NCBI GenBank assembly: GCA_014649575.1
Contig: BMTH01000003.1
Span: 124,001 to 188,000 of the forward strand
Source: Streptomyces griseoincarnatus
GTDB lineage: Bacteria; Actinomycetota; Actinomycetes; Streptomycetales; Streptomycetaceae
Reading direction: 5' to 3'
DNA: 64,000 nucleotides
A program made the translations under genes and the position numbers. Below, piece after piece: positions 44,619-56,370 of the stretch. The notes under the pieces were generated by a model. That model was given only the letters and a program-made list of their open reading frames with translations. It ran no database searches and was not told where the DNA came from. Numbering within the stretch: the first letter of the stretch is position 1; each line of letters begins with the position of its first letter.

Positions 44619-45698
44619 ATGACTCAGGGGGCCGGTCAGGGACCCGAGGTAGAGCGGACGGCGACGTTGCGCGACTTCCGGGTGCCCGCGTACGTCCACG
44701 AGACCGGTCCGTACGTCCACAGCAGCACCCACCCCGGTGACGTCGTCCCGCCGGCCGAGGAGGCGTACCCGGAGGGGTACACGCCGACCCAGCGGGACCT
44801 CCCCGTCATCAACCGGGGTGACACGGTCCAGGTGACCGTCGACCCCGTGACCGCGCCCGCCCCGCAGCCCGCCACCGGCAAGGGCCCGCTGTACGTGGTC
44901 GGCGACGTCCACGGCTATCTGGACGAGCTGGTGGCCGCCCTCCAGGAGCAGGGACTCATCGACTCCGCGGGCAACTGGTGCGCCGGCACCGCGCGCCTGT
45001 GGTTCCTCGGCGACTTCACCGACCGCGGTCCGGACGGCATCGGCGTCATCGACCTGGTGATGCGGCTGTCCGCCGAGGCCGCCGCGGCCGGCGGGTACTG
45101 CAAGGCCCTCATGGGCAACCACGAGCTGCTGCTGCTCGGCGCGAAGCGGTTCGGCGACACGCCCGTCAACTCCGGCGCGGGCACCGCCACCTTCCAGGCC
45201 GCCTGGCTGCTGAACGGCGGCCAGAAGACCGACATGGACCGCCTCCAGGACCACCACCTGCAGTGGATGGCACGCCTCGACGCCGTCGAGGAGGTCGACG
45301 GCCATCTGCTGCTGCACTCCGACACCACCGCCTACCTCGACTACGGCCGTTCGATCGAAGAGGTCAACGACACGGTCCGCGAGACCCTCACCCGCAACGA
45401 CGCCGACGAGGTCTGGGACCTGTTCCGCAAGTTCACCAAGCGGTTCTCCTTCCGGGACGAGGGCGGCGCCGACGCGGTGCGTTCCCTGCTCGATACGTAC
45501 GGCGGCACCCGGGTCGTTCACGGCCACAGCCCGATCCCGTATCTGCTGGGCGAGGTCGGCTCCGAGGACGGCGAGGACGACGGCGGCCCCACGGTGGCCG
45601 AACCGCACGTGTACGCCGACGGACTCGCCATCGCGATGGACGGCGGTGTGACGATGGCAGGAAAACTGCTGGTACGGAAGTTGCCGTTGACCAACTGA
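44619..45698 (+). CDS. Calcineurin-like metallophosphoesterase
   Basis: 359 residues from ATG 44619, with GGAGGGG 3-8 nt upstream. A Pro-rich head (1-90) is followed by a PPP-type metallophosphatase domain: GDVHGY, GDFTDRGPDG, GNHE and HGHSP supply the two-metal ligands. A bacterial serine/threonine or diadenosine-polyphosphate phosphatase is likely. A C-terminal acidic loop (SEDGEDDGG) precedes the last strand. Cytoplasmic. Confidence 0.92.
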   Translation: MTQGAGQGPEVERTATLRDFRVPAYVHETGPYVHSSTHPGDVVPPAEEAYPEGYTPTQRDLPVINRGDTVQVTVDPVTAPAPQPATGKGPLYVVGDVHGYLDELVAALQEQGLIDSAGNWCAGTARLWFLGDFTDRGPDGIGVIDLVMRLSAEAAAAGGYCKALMGNHELLLLGAKRFGDTPVNSGAGTATFQAAWLLNGGQKTDMDRLQDHHLQWMARLDAVEEVDGHLLLHSDTTAYLDYGRSIEEVNDTVRETLTRNDADEVWDLFRKFTKRFSFRDEGGADAVRSLLDTYGGTRVVHGHSPIPYLLGEVGSEDGEDDGGPTVAEPHVYADGLAIAMDGGVTMAGKLLVRKLPLTN

Positions 45699-45887
45699 GG
45701 GGTGCGCGGGCCCTGTTGAGACGCCCCTCGGCCGCATCCCGGGGACGGCAATTTCCGCAGACCCCCTGTCACCGCGCGCCGTCACCGCTCTACCATCGGC
45801 TTATCCGTAGCAGGCTCCCCTCCGTTTCTGCCCGACGGCTCGTCAGCATGCCGAGCCCCAAGCCCTACGGAGCATCGGGGGATGCAC

Positions 45888-46751
45888 ATGAACAGCGTTC
45901 CGCAGCACCTGCTGAGCGAGGACCGCCAGGACTACGAGCGGATTCTCGATGAGGCGCTGCGCTCCGCACCACACAACCCGGAGCTGGCCGCGGTGGGACA
46001 GCGGCTCAACTCGGAGCAACTGCGCACGATGGCGCTCAGCGCCACCGCGCTCATCAGCGCGGCCGCGGCCACCGAGTACCAGCACTACGTGAAGGTCCGC
46101 GAGGAGGCCCGCAGGCCGCCCACGGTCGACCCGTCCGTGCGCGACGCGGGCACCGGTGAGCCGGGCGCCGGCGGCGCGGCGGGATTCGCCGCGTCGATGG
46201 GCGAGATGGCCGAGGCCGCCGGAGCGGGGGTGGCGGCGGTCGTCGCCGTCCTGGCGCCGGTCCTGGCCGGGACCGCCGCCGCGATATTCCTGCTCGTCGG
46301 CTTCGTGCTGCGGACGCTCGATTCCGAGAACGAGTTCGCCGGGACGATGCTGACCACCGGCTGGGTGTTCGGCGCGGTCACGGCGGTCGCCATCCTCGTC
46401 GCCGGAGCGGGCCTCCTGCTCACCGCGCTGCGCAACAAGCCCTCGGCGCTCGGGGGGACGTACCGCGAACTCGACGAGGAGGTCGCCCAGGCCAGGGACG
46501 CCTGGCGCGAGGCGCTGCTGGAGCGGGGCATCGTGCCGTTCCTGCGGGAGGCGCTCGCCGACCCGACGGGGGCCACGGCGCTGCAGCACACGGCGCCGAA
46601 CGCCCCGACCAGCCGCATCCCGCACCTGGGGTACGACCGGCCGGGCTTCTCCAGCCCCGACGACGGGAGGCACCGGGGCACCCGCCCCAGCTACTCCAGC
46701 CCGGACTACTCGAGCCCGGACTTCGGAGGTCCGGAACACCAGCCGGAATAG
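45888..46751 (+). CDS. Membrane protein of unknown function
   Basis: 287 residues from ATG 45888 (GGGGAT 4 nt upstream); ATG 45882 is also possible. A soluble N-terminus (1-85) has an alanine-rich helix; two membrane spans follow (about 110-145 and 160-185). A charged helix comes next (about 197-222), then a Ser/Pro/Tyr-rich tail with SYSSPDYSSPDFGGP. No family is recognised. Convergent with the TerD-vWA gene. Confidence 0.72.
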   Translation: MNSVPQHLLSEDRQDYERILDEALRSAPHNPELAAVGQRLNSEQLRTMALSATALISAAAATEYQHYVKVREEARRPPTVDPSVRDAGTGEPGAGGAAGFAASMGEMAEAAGAGVAAVVAVLAPVLAGTAAAIFLLVGFVLRTLDSENEFAGTMLTTGWVFGAVTAVAILVAGAGLLLTALRNKPSALGGTYRELDEEVAQARDAWREALLERGIVPFLREALADPTGATALQHTAPNAPTSRIPHLGYDRPGFSSPDDGRHRGTRPSYSSPDYSSPDFGGPEHQPE

Positions 46752-46776
46752 CCGACACGGCAGCGCGACGGGGCGC

Positions 46777-46794
46777 ACGCCGGACGGCCGGCGT
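46777..46794. terminator. Short hairpin between convergent genes
   Basis: ACGCCGG/CCGGCGT stem with a 4-nt loop between the membrane-protein and TerD-vWA gene ends; weak. Confidence 0.4.
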
Positions 46795-46813
46795 ACGTCC
46801 CGGGGCCGGGGCG

Positions 46814-48184
46814 TCAGAGGATGCCCGCCCCGCGCGCCGCCTTGATCCACTGCGGGAACTCCGACAGCAGCCGGTCGTACAGCTCCGCGTCAGGGACCAT
46901 GCTGATGTCGTCGACGGAGAAGAAGCCGACGTTGTCCACGCGCCGCCCGGGCAGCGTGTCGAACCGCTCCAGCACGCCGTAGTTGGCGTGCCCGAGTCCC
47001 ACGAACTGCCAGAACACGGGCTCCTCGACGGCCTCACGCAGCTGCGTCTCGATCTCGGCGTTGCGGTAGACGCCGCCGTCGGAGAAGAACAGCACGAGCG
47101 TGGGGGCGGACGTCGGGTTCTCCCGTACGTACGCGCGCACCTCCGCGATGACCTTCTGCTCCTCGTTCTGGATGCCCACGTCGCGCATGTCGGCCTGGCT
47201 CGGGTCGAGGCCCCTCTTGCGCTTGCGCCGGAACAGGGAGATCTCCCCCACGCGGACGTGCAGCCGCAGCCACTCGGGAAGCTCCCCGAGCCGCAGGTCC
47301 GGCAGCCGGGCGGGGTGGGTGGCGAACGTCCAGGCCTGCATCTCCCCGTCGTCGTCCAGCTGTGCGGCGACCGCCGCCATCCGCTCGACGACGTCGGCGA
47401 CGACGCCCTTGGAGTACAGGAAGGACATCGACCCGGAGGCGTCCAGCACGAGGATCACGCGCGCGGTGACGTCGGCGGCCCCGTGCTTGCGCAGACTGAC
47501 CGCGACCTGCTCCTTGCGCAGCGACAGCCGCTTGCGCATGTCGACGGGCAGCTGCTCCTCGCCCTTGCTGAGGCGGGTGGCGCCGGACGGGGGCGGCGCC
47601 GGGGCGGCCGGTGGAGGGAGCAGCGGCACGGCGACGAGGGGCGCCTGGGCAGGGTCGTCGACGGTGATGCCGAAGTCCGTGGCGAGTCCGGCGAGGCCGG
47701 AGGCGTACCCCTGGCCGACCGCGCGGAACCTCCAGGCGCCCTGCCTCCGGTACAGCTCGCCGCCGATGAACGCGGTCTCGGACCCGGCCGCCATGTCGAA
47801 GCGGGCGATCGGGGCGCCCGAGGCGGCGTCCAGCAGCCGCAGCACCAGTCCGGGCGCCTGCCCGAACGTCCCGCCGTCGGCCGACGCCCCGAGCACGATC
47901 CGCTCGACGGCCGGCTCCACCGAACGCAGGTCCACCTCGACGGTGTCGGTGGCGGTCCCGTCGGCATGCTGCTTGCCCAGGTACCGCACGGCCCCGGAGG
48001 CGTGCCGCGGCTGGTTGTAGAACACGAAGTCCCCGTCGTCACGCACCCGCCCCACCGACGTCAGCAACAGGGCCGACGCGTCGATGTCGGGCACCCCGGG
48101 CCCCGCCGCCCATACGAGCTCGGCCCGCACCACGGGCGCCTCGACGGAACAGTTGGACCCCTTGCTCATCGCCCACACAGCCAT
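46814..48184 (-). CDS. TerD-domain protein with C-terminal vWA domain
   Basis: 456 residues from ATG 48184; MSKGSN at 48169 is an alternative. The N-terminal TerD domain (about 6-190, calcium-binding stress family: [31 protein letters not shown]) is joined by a Pro-rich linker to a von Willebrand A domain (about 255-450) with the metal site DASGSM. TerD/vWA proteins belong to tellurite-resistance-type stress systems linked to membranes and differentiation. The usual ter partners are not adjacent. Confidence 0.92.
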   Translation of the reverse strand: MAVWAMSKGSNCSVEAPVVRAELVWAAGPGVPDIDASALLLTSVGRVRDDGDFVFYNQPRHASGAVRYLGKQHADGTATDTVEVDLRSVEPAVERIVLGASADGGTFGQAPGLVLRLLDAASGAPIARFDMAAGSETAFIGGELYRRQGAWRFRAVGQGYASGLAGLATDFGITVDDPAQAPLVAVPLLPPPAAPAPPPSGATRLSKGEEQLPVDMRKRLSLRKEQVAVSLRKHGAADVTARVILVLDASGSMSFLYSKGVVADVVERMAAVAAQLDDDGEMQAWTFATHPARLPDLRLGELPEWLRLHVRVGEISLFRRKRKRGLDPSQADMRDVGIQNEEQKVIAEVRAYVRENPTSAPTLVLFFSDGGVYRNAEIETQLREAVEEPVFWQFVGLGHANYGVLERFDTLPGRRVDNVGFFSVDDISMVPDAELYDRLLSEFPQWIKAARGAGIL

Positions 48185-48361
48185 GGCCCCAGTCTGCCCA
48201 CACCCGCCGATTTCCACGAGGTGACCCACGGGTGCCGCCCCGGCACGTCGTGCAACCGGGACCGGCAGTCCCCCCACCCCGGCCGTCGGGTCACTCACGG
48301 CGTCCTACGATGCGTCAGTCCTCCGGGCGCCTCCCGGTCACCTGTACAGCAAGGAAGCTCG

Positions 48362-49444
48362 ATGCGCCTGTCCAGCCAGCTCGGGAGGGCCGCCGTCGGC
48401 GTGGTGGCGCTGTCTCTCCTCGCCGGGTGCGCAGGGGAGAGCGACGCGGGCGGGGCGCCGGAACGGACTCCGGAGAGGCCGACCTCCTGGATCGACCTGC
48501 CGGTGAAGGCCGACGCGCGGAACGTCGTCCACACGGACGCCGACGACCGGCCGCACGCGGTCCGGATCACGGTCAGGGGCCTGGTCCGGGGCACCGAGGA
48601 GGACATGCGCGGGGACCGTGTGGACGAGGGGCTGAAGGGGACGGTTCCCCACTACCTCACCTTCGAGGTCACCAACACCAGCCCGAGGACGATCCCCGAC
48701 GCCTTCATGGTGGACAGCGATCTCCTCCTCATCGGCACCGACTGGGAACACGGGCAAGAGGTCCACGTCAGTGGCGGGAGGCCGGGGGGCGTCGATCTGC
48801 CGTGCGCGAATCTCCCGCCGGAGACACTGGCGCCCGGCGCCTCCTACGAGACCTGCGTGACCTACGCACTGCCCGAGGGCGTCGGCGTGCTGTCGGTGAT
48901 GCACTACGCCGGCGGCTACCTCGACGAGACGGGCGCCGTCGCGGTCTGGCCCGTCGACGGCGGCCTGGAGACAGTGTCCGCCGGGCTTGCGGAGCCAGGG
49001 GACGTCATCCCCGTCCGGCACGACGCCGACGCGGACGGCATCCTCGAATTGCCGGCCACGCTGGTGTCCGTACGCCGGGGCAGCACGGCAGACCTCAAGG
49101 GCCCGGATCTCCCGCTCACCGCGGAGGAGCGGCACGGCGTGCCGTACTACGTCTCGGTCACCTACACCAACACCGGTACGTCGGACCTCTACAACGACCA
49201 GTCCGGTCGCATTCGCCTCCTCACGCAGCACGGTCGGCAGATCCCGGAGAAGAGCCACAGTTTCGTGGACTCGGAGGTCCCCGGCTGCCCTTCCGACTGG
49301 ATGTTCGCGACTGTCCCGACGGGCGAAAGCGTCACGCAGTGCAGCATTCACGTGGTGACGGGCCAGGCTGAGAAGCCGTTCGCGGTGGGTTTCGACCAGG
49401 CGGAGCGGGCGGGTCTGGTGGTCTGGAGAGCCGACGTGCTCTGA
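48362..49444 (+). CDS. Putative lipoprotein, unknown function
   Basis: 360 residues from ATG 48362 (AAGGAAG upstream). Lipoprotein signal with lipobox LLAGC (cysteine about 22). The mature part looks all-beta with two similar halves: each has a strand pattern like HYLTFEVTNTSP (about 100) and PYYVSVTYTNTG (about 262), and one pair of cysteines. A duplicated DUF4352-like beta sandwich is possible. Function unknown. Divergent from TerD-vWA. Confidence 0.75.
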   Translation: MRLSSQLGRAAVGVVALSLLAGCAGESDAGGAPERTPERPTSWIDLPVKADARNVVHTDADDRPHAVRITVRGLVRGTEEDMRGDRVDEGLKGTVPHYLTFEVTNTSPRTIPDAFMVDSDLLLIGTDWEHGQEVHVSGGRPGGVDLPCANLPPETLAPGASYETCVTYALPEGVGVLSVMHYAGGYLDETGAVAVWPVDGGLETVSAGLAEPGDVIPVRHDADADGILELPATLVSVRRGSTADLKGPDLPLTAEERHGVPYYVSVTYTNTGTSDLYNDQSGRIRLLTQHGRQIPEKSHSFVDSEVPGCPSDWMFATVPTGESVTQCSIHVVTGQAEKPFAVGFDQAERAGLVVWRADVL

Positions 49445-49458
49445 GCCGCCGGCAGGGC

Positions 49459-49494
49459 GGCGGTGCCGACATCCGTGTGGCCGCCGGCACCGCC
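49459..49494. terminator. Hairpin between lipoprotein gene and thiC
   Basis: 10-bp stem GGCGGTGCCG/CGGCACCGCC (49459-49468, 49485-49494) with a 16-nt loop, between convergent genes. Confidence 0.6.
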
Positions 49495-49503
49495 TCACCT
49501 CCG

Positions 49504-51381
<1,878 letters not shown>

Positions 51382-51384
<3 letters not shown>

Positions 51385-51421
51385 AACATCACCCGCTGTC
51401 GGTGATGTTTCACGTGGAACA
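51382..51421. other. parS-like site overlapping a 13-bp hairpin
   Basis: GTTTCACGTGGAAC (51408-51421) differs from parS at one base. Its left part is also the arm of a perfect 13-bp inverted repeat (51382-51394 against 51402-51414, 7-nt loop) directly 5' of the TPP element on the thiC transcript. Confidence 0.75.
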
Positions 51422-51554
51422 TCGCTGGGACGGAGGTCAGCGCCCTCTCAGCCCGGTGCTCCGAGCTCCCGCGTGTACAAAAGGTGCCTCCACGCTAGCG
51501 TCATTTCTGGCGCGCTGAACAGAGGGCCCCCTTCCTTCTTGCGATGATCGGTCG

Positions 51555-53132
51555 GTGACCTCGAACTCTCCGCCTCCGTTCCCGCCGTCCGAGCCACCGC
51601 ACGGTGCCGACGCCCAGCCCGGGCACGGCCCCGGGCAGTGGCATGGGCACGGTCCCGGGCCGGGACGCACGGGATCGCACGAACACACCGGTTCGCACCG
51701 GGACTCGGCCACGTCAGGGACGCCAGGTGACACCCCGCCCACGACGACGGGGCACGACCGTGGGCGCAGCCACGGTCATGCTCCGGTCCCCAGCCATGGG
51801 CACAGCCACAGTCACGGTCCGGCCGCCCCCGTCTCCCGCCATCTCCGCAAGGTCATCGCCGCGGTCCTCATCCCCTTCACCGCGGCGGTCCTCGTCGGCC
51901 TGGCCGTGCTGTGGCCGGGCGGCGCTCCCGCCCACGAACGCACCGGCGTCGGCTTCGACCGGCAGACGCAGCAGGGCACGGTCACCGAGGTGGTCGCGGT
52001 GGACTGCGCCTCCGCGAACCCTTCGGCCGGCGTCCCGACCGGTGACACCTCCACCGCCGAAGGGTCCTCGGCCCAGCAGCAGGCGAACGGCACCTGCAAG
52101 AAGGCGACGATCCGGGTCGACACCGGCAAGGACAAGGGCCGGACGTTCACCGAGATCGTGCAGCCGGACCAGTCGCGGCAGCTGAGCCAGGGCCAGGGGG
52201 TCGTCGTCGCCTACGAGCCCTCGGCGCCGGAGGACCTCCAGTACTCGGTCGCCGATGTGAACCGCCGCTTCCCGCTGGCACTGCTGGCCGGTGTCTTCGC
52301 GCTCGCCGTGGTGGCCGTGGGCCGGCTGCGGGGCGTGATGGCGCTGGTCGCGCTGGCGGTCAGCTTCCTGGTGCTCAACTTCTTCATCCTGCCGGCGATC
52401 CTGCAGGGCTCGAACCCGCTGGTCGTGGCGGTCGTGGGAGCGAGCCTGATCATGCTGCTCGCGCTGTACCTCTGTCACGGGCTGTCGGCCCGCACCTCGG
52501 TGGCGGTGCTCGGCACCCTGGTCTCGCTGCTGCTGATCGGCATCCTGGGATCGGTGTTCATCGACTGGTCGGCCCTTACCGGCAACACCGACGACAACAC
52601 CGGCCTGATCCACGGTCTCTATCCCGACATCGACATGAGCGGCCTGTTGCTCGCGGGTGTCATCATCGGCTCGCTCGGCGTCCTGGACGACGTGACGGTC
52701 ACCCAGACGTCGGCCGTGTGGGAACTGCACGAGGCCAACCCGACGATGGGCCGCCGCGCGCTGTACCGCGCGGGCATCCGCATCGGCCGCGACCACATCG
52801 CGTCCGTGGTCAACACCCTCGTCCTCGCCTACGCGGGCGCCGCGCTGCCGCTGCTGCTGCTGTTCTCCGTGGCGCAGAGCGGTGTGGGAACGGTCGCCAA
52901 CAGCGAACTGGTCGCGGAGGAGATCGTGCGCACGCTGATCGGCTCGATCGGCCTGGTGGCCTCGGTACCGGTGACCACGGCCCTGGCCGCGCTGGTCGTG
53001 TCGGCGGACCGCCCGGCGGACCGTACCCCGGTGCCCGGGCAGACGGCGGCGCACGACCAGGCCGTCGGCCATGCGCCGGGTCCCCGGCCGACCATGGCGC
53101 GCGGCGGACGCGGTCGCCGCCGCAAACGCTGA
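51555..53132 (+). CDS. YibE/F-family membrane protein
   Basis: 525 residues from GTG 51555. A disordered His/Gly/Pro-rich head (1-95, with SHGHSHSHGP) looks metal-binding. One membrane span (about 98-122) is followed by an extracytoplasmic beta domain (130-235) with two cysteines, then six or seven spans (about 240-490) with the YibE/F hallmarks GVLDDVTVTQTSAVWEL and HIASVVNTLVLAYAGA. The family is a presumed transporter of unknown substrate. It lies next to ssgA as in other streptomycetes. Confidence 0.9.
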   Translation: MTSNSPPPFPPSEPPHGADAQPGHGPGQWHGHGPGPGRTGSHEHTGSHRDSATSGTPGDTPPTTTGHDRGRSHGHAPVPSHGHSHSHGPAAPVSRHLRKVIAAVLIPFTAAVLVGLAVLWPGGAPAHERTGVGFDRQTQQGTVTEVVAVDCASANPSAGVPTGDTSTAEGSSAQQQANGTCKKATIRVDTGKDKGRTFTEIVQPDQSRQLSQGQGVVVAYEPSAPEDLQYSVADVNRRFPLALLAGVFALAVVAVGRLRGVMALVALAVSFLVLNFFILPAILQGSNPLVVAVVGASLIMLLALYLCHGLSARTSVAVLGTLVSLLLIGILGSVFIDWSALTGNTDDNTGLIHGLYPDIDMSGLLLAGVIIGSLGVLDDVTVTQTSAVWELHEANPTMGRRALYRAGIRIGRDHIASVVNTLVLAYAGAALPLLLLFSVAQSGVGTVANSELVAEEIVRTLIGSIGLVASVPVTTALAALVVSADRPADRTPVPGQTAAHDQAVGHAPGPRPTMARGGRGRRRKR

Positions 53133-53204
53133 CCCAGCCACAGGTGCGGGCGCCGGGGCTCACTGAAGTGCTACGCCACCGGCCCACCCGGTCGGCTCAA
53201 CGCG

Positions 53205-53639
53205 TCAGCCGGCGCTCTGCTCCGCGAGGATGCGGTCGAGCGCGTCGTCGAGGTGGGCGTCGAAGTCGGCGAGCGCCCCTTCCTGCCCCAGCGGCACCAG
53301 CTTGTCGGTGCGGTCGAGGAAGGCCACGAGCGGGGCGGTCGACGAGCGGAACAGCGCCTGGTCGCTCCCGACCTGGAGCCGGATCAGCACCTCGCCCAGG
53401 GTGTCGGGGTCTACCGGCGCGACCCGCACATCGCCCTCGCCGCAGGGCCTGCCCACGCCGTCGACCAGCAGCTCTCTGCCGAACGCCCACGTCACCGGGG
53501 CGTCCCCGGGAAGATGGAAGGTCAGCCGCACCGCGTAGGGATCGCAGGTGTCATAACGCAGCTCCACCGGAATGCGGAAGGAAAGCTCTTCCGACACGAG
53601 AAAGCTCATCATGACCTCTGCCTGTACGGATTCGCGCAT
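53205..53639 (-). CDS. ssgA: SsgA, sporulation-specific cell division activator
   Basis: 144 residues, SALP family, small mixed alpha/beta protein with FRIPVELRYD, YAVRLTFHLPG, VTWAFGRELL and LVAFLDRTDKLVPLG. SsgA activates sporulation septation and marks septum and branch sites in Streptomyces. Identity rests on strong similarity to remembered SsgA and on the adjacent ssgR-type gene. ssgR lies 98 bp upstream on the same strand, its known activator. Confidence 0.93.
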   Translation of the reverse strand: MRESVQAEVMMSFLVSEELSFRIPVELRYDTCDPYAVRLTFHLPGDAPVTWAFGRELLVDGVGRPCGEGDVRVAPVDPDTLGEVLIRLQVGSDQALFRSSTAPLVAFLDRTDKLVPLGQEGALADFDAHLDDALDRILAEQSAG

Positions 53640-53737
53640 CGCCTACCCCGTCATTCGCCGCGGACTGGCCGGACATGGCCCCTGGCACCAAAGGGAATCT
53701 TGCTGAACGTACACAGCAGATCACAAGGAGTGAGTTT

Positions 53738-54568
53738 TCAGATACTGATAGACAGCGCCAGCGAGCCCAGCAGGCAGCGCATTTCGGCCTGCAGCCGCTG
53801 GATCGTCGGGAGGAGACGGTCGGCCTGGTGCACGGGCAATGAGACGGCCACGGAGGCCGCCGCGGCGCCGACCCTGAGAGGGATCGCGGCGCACACCGTC
53901 CCCAGCGCGTACTCCTGACGCTCGATCACCACGTCGGTCTCCCGAGCGCGTTCAAGGCGCCGCAGGAGGCTCGCGGCGTCGCGCACCGTGTAGGGGGTGG
54001 CCGGGCGCACCGGGTAGCGGTCGAGGTGGTCGCGCCGGGCCGCGTCGTCCAGCTGCGCGAGCAGACACTGGCCGAGGGCGTGTGCGTGGGCGGTCTCCCG
54101 GAAGTCGGCCCACTCCTCGACGGCCGGGCTGGCCGGGGTGTCGGCGACGCCGATCAGGCCGATCTCGCCGTCGCGGTAGACCGCGTAGTAGACGGGGACG
54201 CCCACCGCGTCCCGCCAGCGGGCGAGGGTGTCGGTCACCGTGCTGCGACGTTTCTGCTGGGCTCCGCTGCTGCTGAGCCGCTCGGCGGCGTCCCCGAGGA
54301 AGAACAGCCCGCGGTCGCGCCGCAGATAGCCCTCGTGCACCAGGGTGCGCAGCAGGTGGTAGGCCGTGGGAAGCGCCAGTCCGGTCTCCCGGGCGAGCTG
54401 CTTGGCGGGGGCGCCGTGCTCGTGCGCGGCGACGGTCTCCAGCAGGCGCATGGCGCGCTGGACCGAACCGATGAGGGTCGCGCCGGGAGCCGACGTGTGC
54501 GGCGCCGGCGAACGGGGCTGCGGGGGGACCGCGGTCCGTGGGGCGGGGGCGGTGCCAGTCGTGGCCAA
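53738..54568 (-). CDS. ssgR: SsgR, IclR-family activator of ssgA
   Basis: 276 residues. A Pro/Ala-rich head (1-30), an IclR winged helix-turn-helix (about 33-95: RAMRLLETVAAHEHGAPAKQ, LARETGLALPTAYHLLRTL), then the IclR effector domain (about 110-270). SsgR is required for ssgA transcription, linking this locus to developmental control. The start at 54568 keeps the HTH intact. Confidence 0.92.
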   Translation of the reverse strand: MATTGTAPAPRTAVPPQPRSPAPHTSAPGATLIGSVQRAMRLLETVAAHEHGAPAKQLARETGLALPTAYHLLRTLVHEGYLRRDRGLFFLGDAAERLSSSGAQQKRRSTVTDTLARWRDAVGVPVYYAVYRDGEIGLIGVADTPASPAVEEWADFRETAHAHALGQCLLAQLDDAARRDHLDRYPVRPATPYTVRDAASLLRRLERARETDVVIERQEYALGTVCAAIPLRVGAAAASVAVSLPVHQADRLLPTIQRLQAEMRCLLGSLALSISI

Positions 54569-54763
54569 GGGTCACTCCCGTAACGCGAGGGGGCAGCCCG
54601 TGCGGGAAACACGGGTGGTGGGGTCGCCGCTCGCGGGGACCTGCCCCGCGTCGAGTTCCGGACTCTAACCGTCCGTCACCGCACGCAGGAGGCCCTGCGC
54701 GGAAACTTCCCCCACCCGAGGGAACCGGCGTGTCCCGTTACCGCCCCGCCGGTTCCCGCCGGC

Positions 54764-54973
54764 TCACCAGTCGCGCGACGAGGAACTCGCCGTGAACTTG
54801 CGCACCACGTAGATCAGTCCGCCGACCAGGGCGACGAAGACCAGCGCCTTGAAGAGCAGGCCGATGACGAAACCGACCACGCTCGCTATCAGGCCGCCGA
54901 ACACCACCAGGGCGATGACCGGCACGGCGATCCACTTCACCCACCACGGCAGTCCCGTGAAGATCTCTCGCAT
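54764..54973 (-). CDS. DUF5326 small membrane protein
   Basis: 69 residues: MREIFTGLPWWVKWIAVPV begins one or two hydrophobic helices (about 13-35 and 38-57), ending in a short Ser-rich basic tail. This small actinomycete family has no known function; it is conserved next to ssgR-ssgA. The ATG at 54973 fits the family length. Confidence 0.85.
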   Translation of the reverse strand: MREIFTGLPWWVKWIAVPVIALVVFGGLIASVVGFVIGLLFKALVFVALVGGLIYVVRKFTASSSSRDW

Positions 54974-55120
54974 GGCCTCGTCCTTACCTCTCCGCCCGCT
55001 GCCTGCCGGGTCGTGTCGATGATGTCCGCTCTCGATGCTAGGGCTGCCCAGGGTCGGACGGGGGCCTCGGATCCCTTGTCCTCCCCTGACCCGTCCCCTA
55101 GGGAACCCCGAGTCACTGCC

Positions 55121-55438
55121 TCAGCTCTCCGGCGGAGAGAACACCACCAGGACCCGCAGGTCCTCGCTGATGTGGTGGAACTTGTGCGGCACCCCGGCCG
55201 GCACGTAGACGACGCTGCCGCGTGCCACCTCGGTGGTCTCCGTGCCGACGGTGATCGAGGCGCGGCCGCTGACCACGAAGTACACCTCGTCCTGGCCGTG
55301 CGGCTGCTGCGGGTCCTGGGCACCCGCGTCCAGGGCGTAGAGACCGACCGACATGTTCCGTTCCCGCAGGAACTGCAGGTACGCCCCGTCGTTCGCGGCG
55401 CGTTCCGCTTCGAGTTCGTCCAGCCTGAATGCCTTCAC
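55121..55438 (-). CDS. Cupin-domain protein
   Basis: 105 residues from GTG 55438. Single cupin barrel with metal-binding motif 1 (PHGQDEVYFVVSGRA) and motif 2 (YVPAGVPHKFHH). The substrate or reaction cannot be inferred. A GTG at 55495 would extend the protein but would abut the start of the divergent gene, so the later start is preferred. Confidence 0.88.
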   Translation of the reverse strand: MKAFRLDELEAERAANDGAYLQFLRERNMSVGLYALDAGAQDPQQPHGQDEVYFVVSGRASITVGTETTEVARGSVVYVPAGVPHKFHHISEDLRVLVVFSPPES

Positions 55439-55495
55439 GGGTCCCGCCCCTGCCCTCACTGCCCGGTCACGATGCTGTCTGTCACGATCAGACAC

Positions 55496-55873
55496 ATGAA
55501 GAATTTCCTAGTCAAGACGATCGCCAACGCGGGAGCACTCGCCGTCGCGGTCTGGCTCCTCGACAAGATCACGCTGACCGGGGACAGCACCGGCAAGGAG
55601 ATAGGCACGCTCCTCCTGGTCGCGCTGATCTTCGGCGTGGTGAACTTCCTGGTCAAGCCGGTGGTCAAGCTGCTGAGCCTGCCCCTGCTCATCCTGACCC
55701 TGGGCCTGTTCACCCTGGTGGTGAACGCCCTGATGCTGCTGCTCACCTCCTGGCTCGCCGACCAGCTCGACCTGAGCTTCCACGTGGAGGGCTTCTGGAC
55801 GGCCGTCCTGGGCGGTCTGATCGTCTCCGTGGTCTCCTGGGCCCTGAACGTGATCCTGCCCGACGGGGACTGA
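55496..55873 (+). CDS. Phage-holin-family (superfamily IV) membrane protein
   Basis: 125 residues with four membrane helices (about 9-25, 36-57, 60-85, 100-120), an actinobacterial holin-like/YvlD-type protein. FLVKPVVKLLSLPL is characteristic. These chromosomal proteins are not phage lysis genes, and their role is unclear. It starts an operon with the phosphatase gene 5 bp downstream. Confidence 0.88.
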   Translation: MKNFLVKTIANAGALAVAVWLLDKITLTGDSTGKEIGTLLLVALIFGVVNFLVKPVVKLLSLPLLILTLGLFTLVVNALMLLLTSWLADQLDLSFHVEGFWTAVLGGLIVSVVSWALNVILPDGD

Positions 55874-55878
55874 CCACC

Positions 55879-56370
55879 ATGACCTACCGCGTCTGCTTCG
55901 TGTGCACCGGCAACATCTGCCGCTCTCCGATGGCCGAGTTCGTCTTCCGCGCCCGCGTGGCGGAGGCCGGTCTCGAGGACCTGGTCGAGGTCGACAGCGC
56001 CGGTACCGGCGGCTGGCACGAGGGCGAGGGCGCGGACCCCCGCACCGTCACCGTGCTGCGGGAGAACGGCTACGAGGCCGAGCACACGGCCCGGCAGTTC
56101 GACCCGTCCTGGTTCGGCCGGCTGGATCTGGTCGTCGCCCTGGACGCCGGCCATCTCAGGGCGCTGCGCCGCCTCGCCCCCACGGAACGGGACGCGGAGA
56201 AGGTCCGGCTGCTGCGGTCGTACGACCCGGCGGCCGGTGACGATCTCGACGTGCCCGACCCGTACTACGGGGGTCCCGAGGGTTTCGACGCGTGTCTTGA
56301 GATGGTGGAGGCGGCGAGCCACGGACTGCTCGCCGCGGTACGTGAGCGGGTGGAAGGACGGGCGGCATGA
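55879..56370 (+). CDS. Low-molecular-weight protein-tyrosine phosphatase
   Basis: 163 residues. Phosphate loop C9-x5-R15-S (CTGNICRS) near the N-terminus and the general acid aspartate in VPDPYY. Removes phosphate from tyrosine residues, possibly of a polysaccharide-regulating kinase; none is adjacent. Stop overlaps the next start by 4 bp. Confidence 0.95.
   Translation: MTYRVCFVCTGNICRSPMAEFVFRARVAEAGLEDLVEVDSAGTGGWHEGEGADPRTVTVLRENGYEAEHTARQFDPSWFGRLDLVVALDAGHLRALRRLAPTERDAEKVRLLRSYDPAAGDDLDVPDPYYGGPEGFDACLEMVEAASHGLLAAVRERVEGRAA

Noticed and set aside
55775..55790. parS-like CTTCCACGTGGAGG
   Set aside because: Palindromic but with four mismatches to the consensus; inside a coding sequence explained by the protein.
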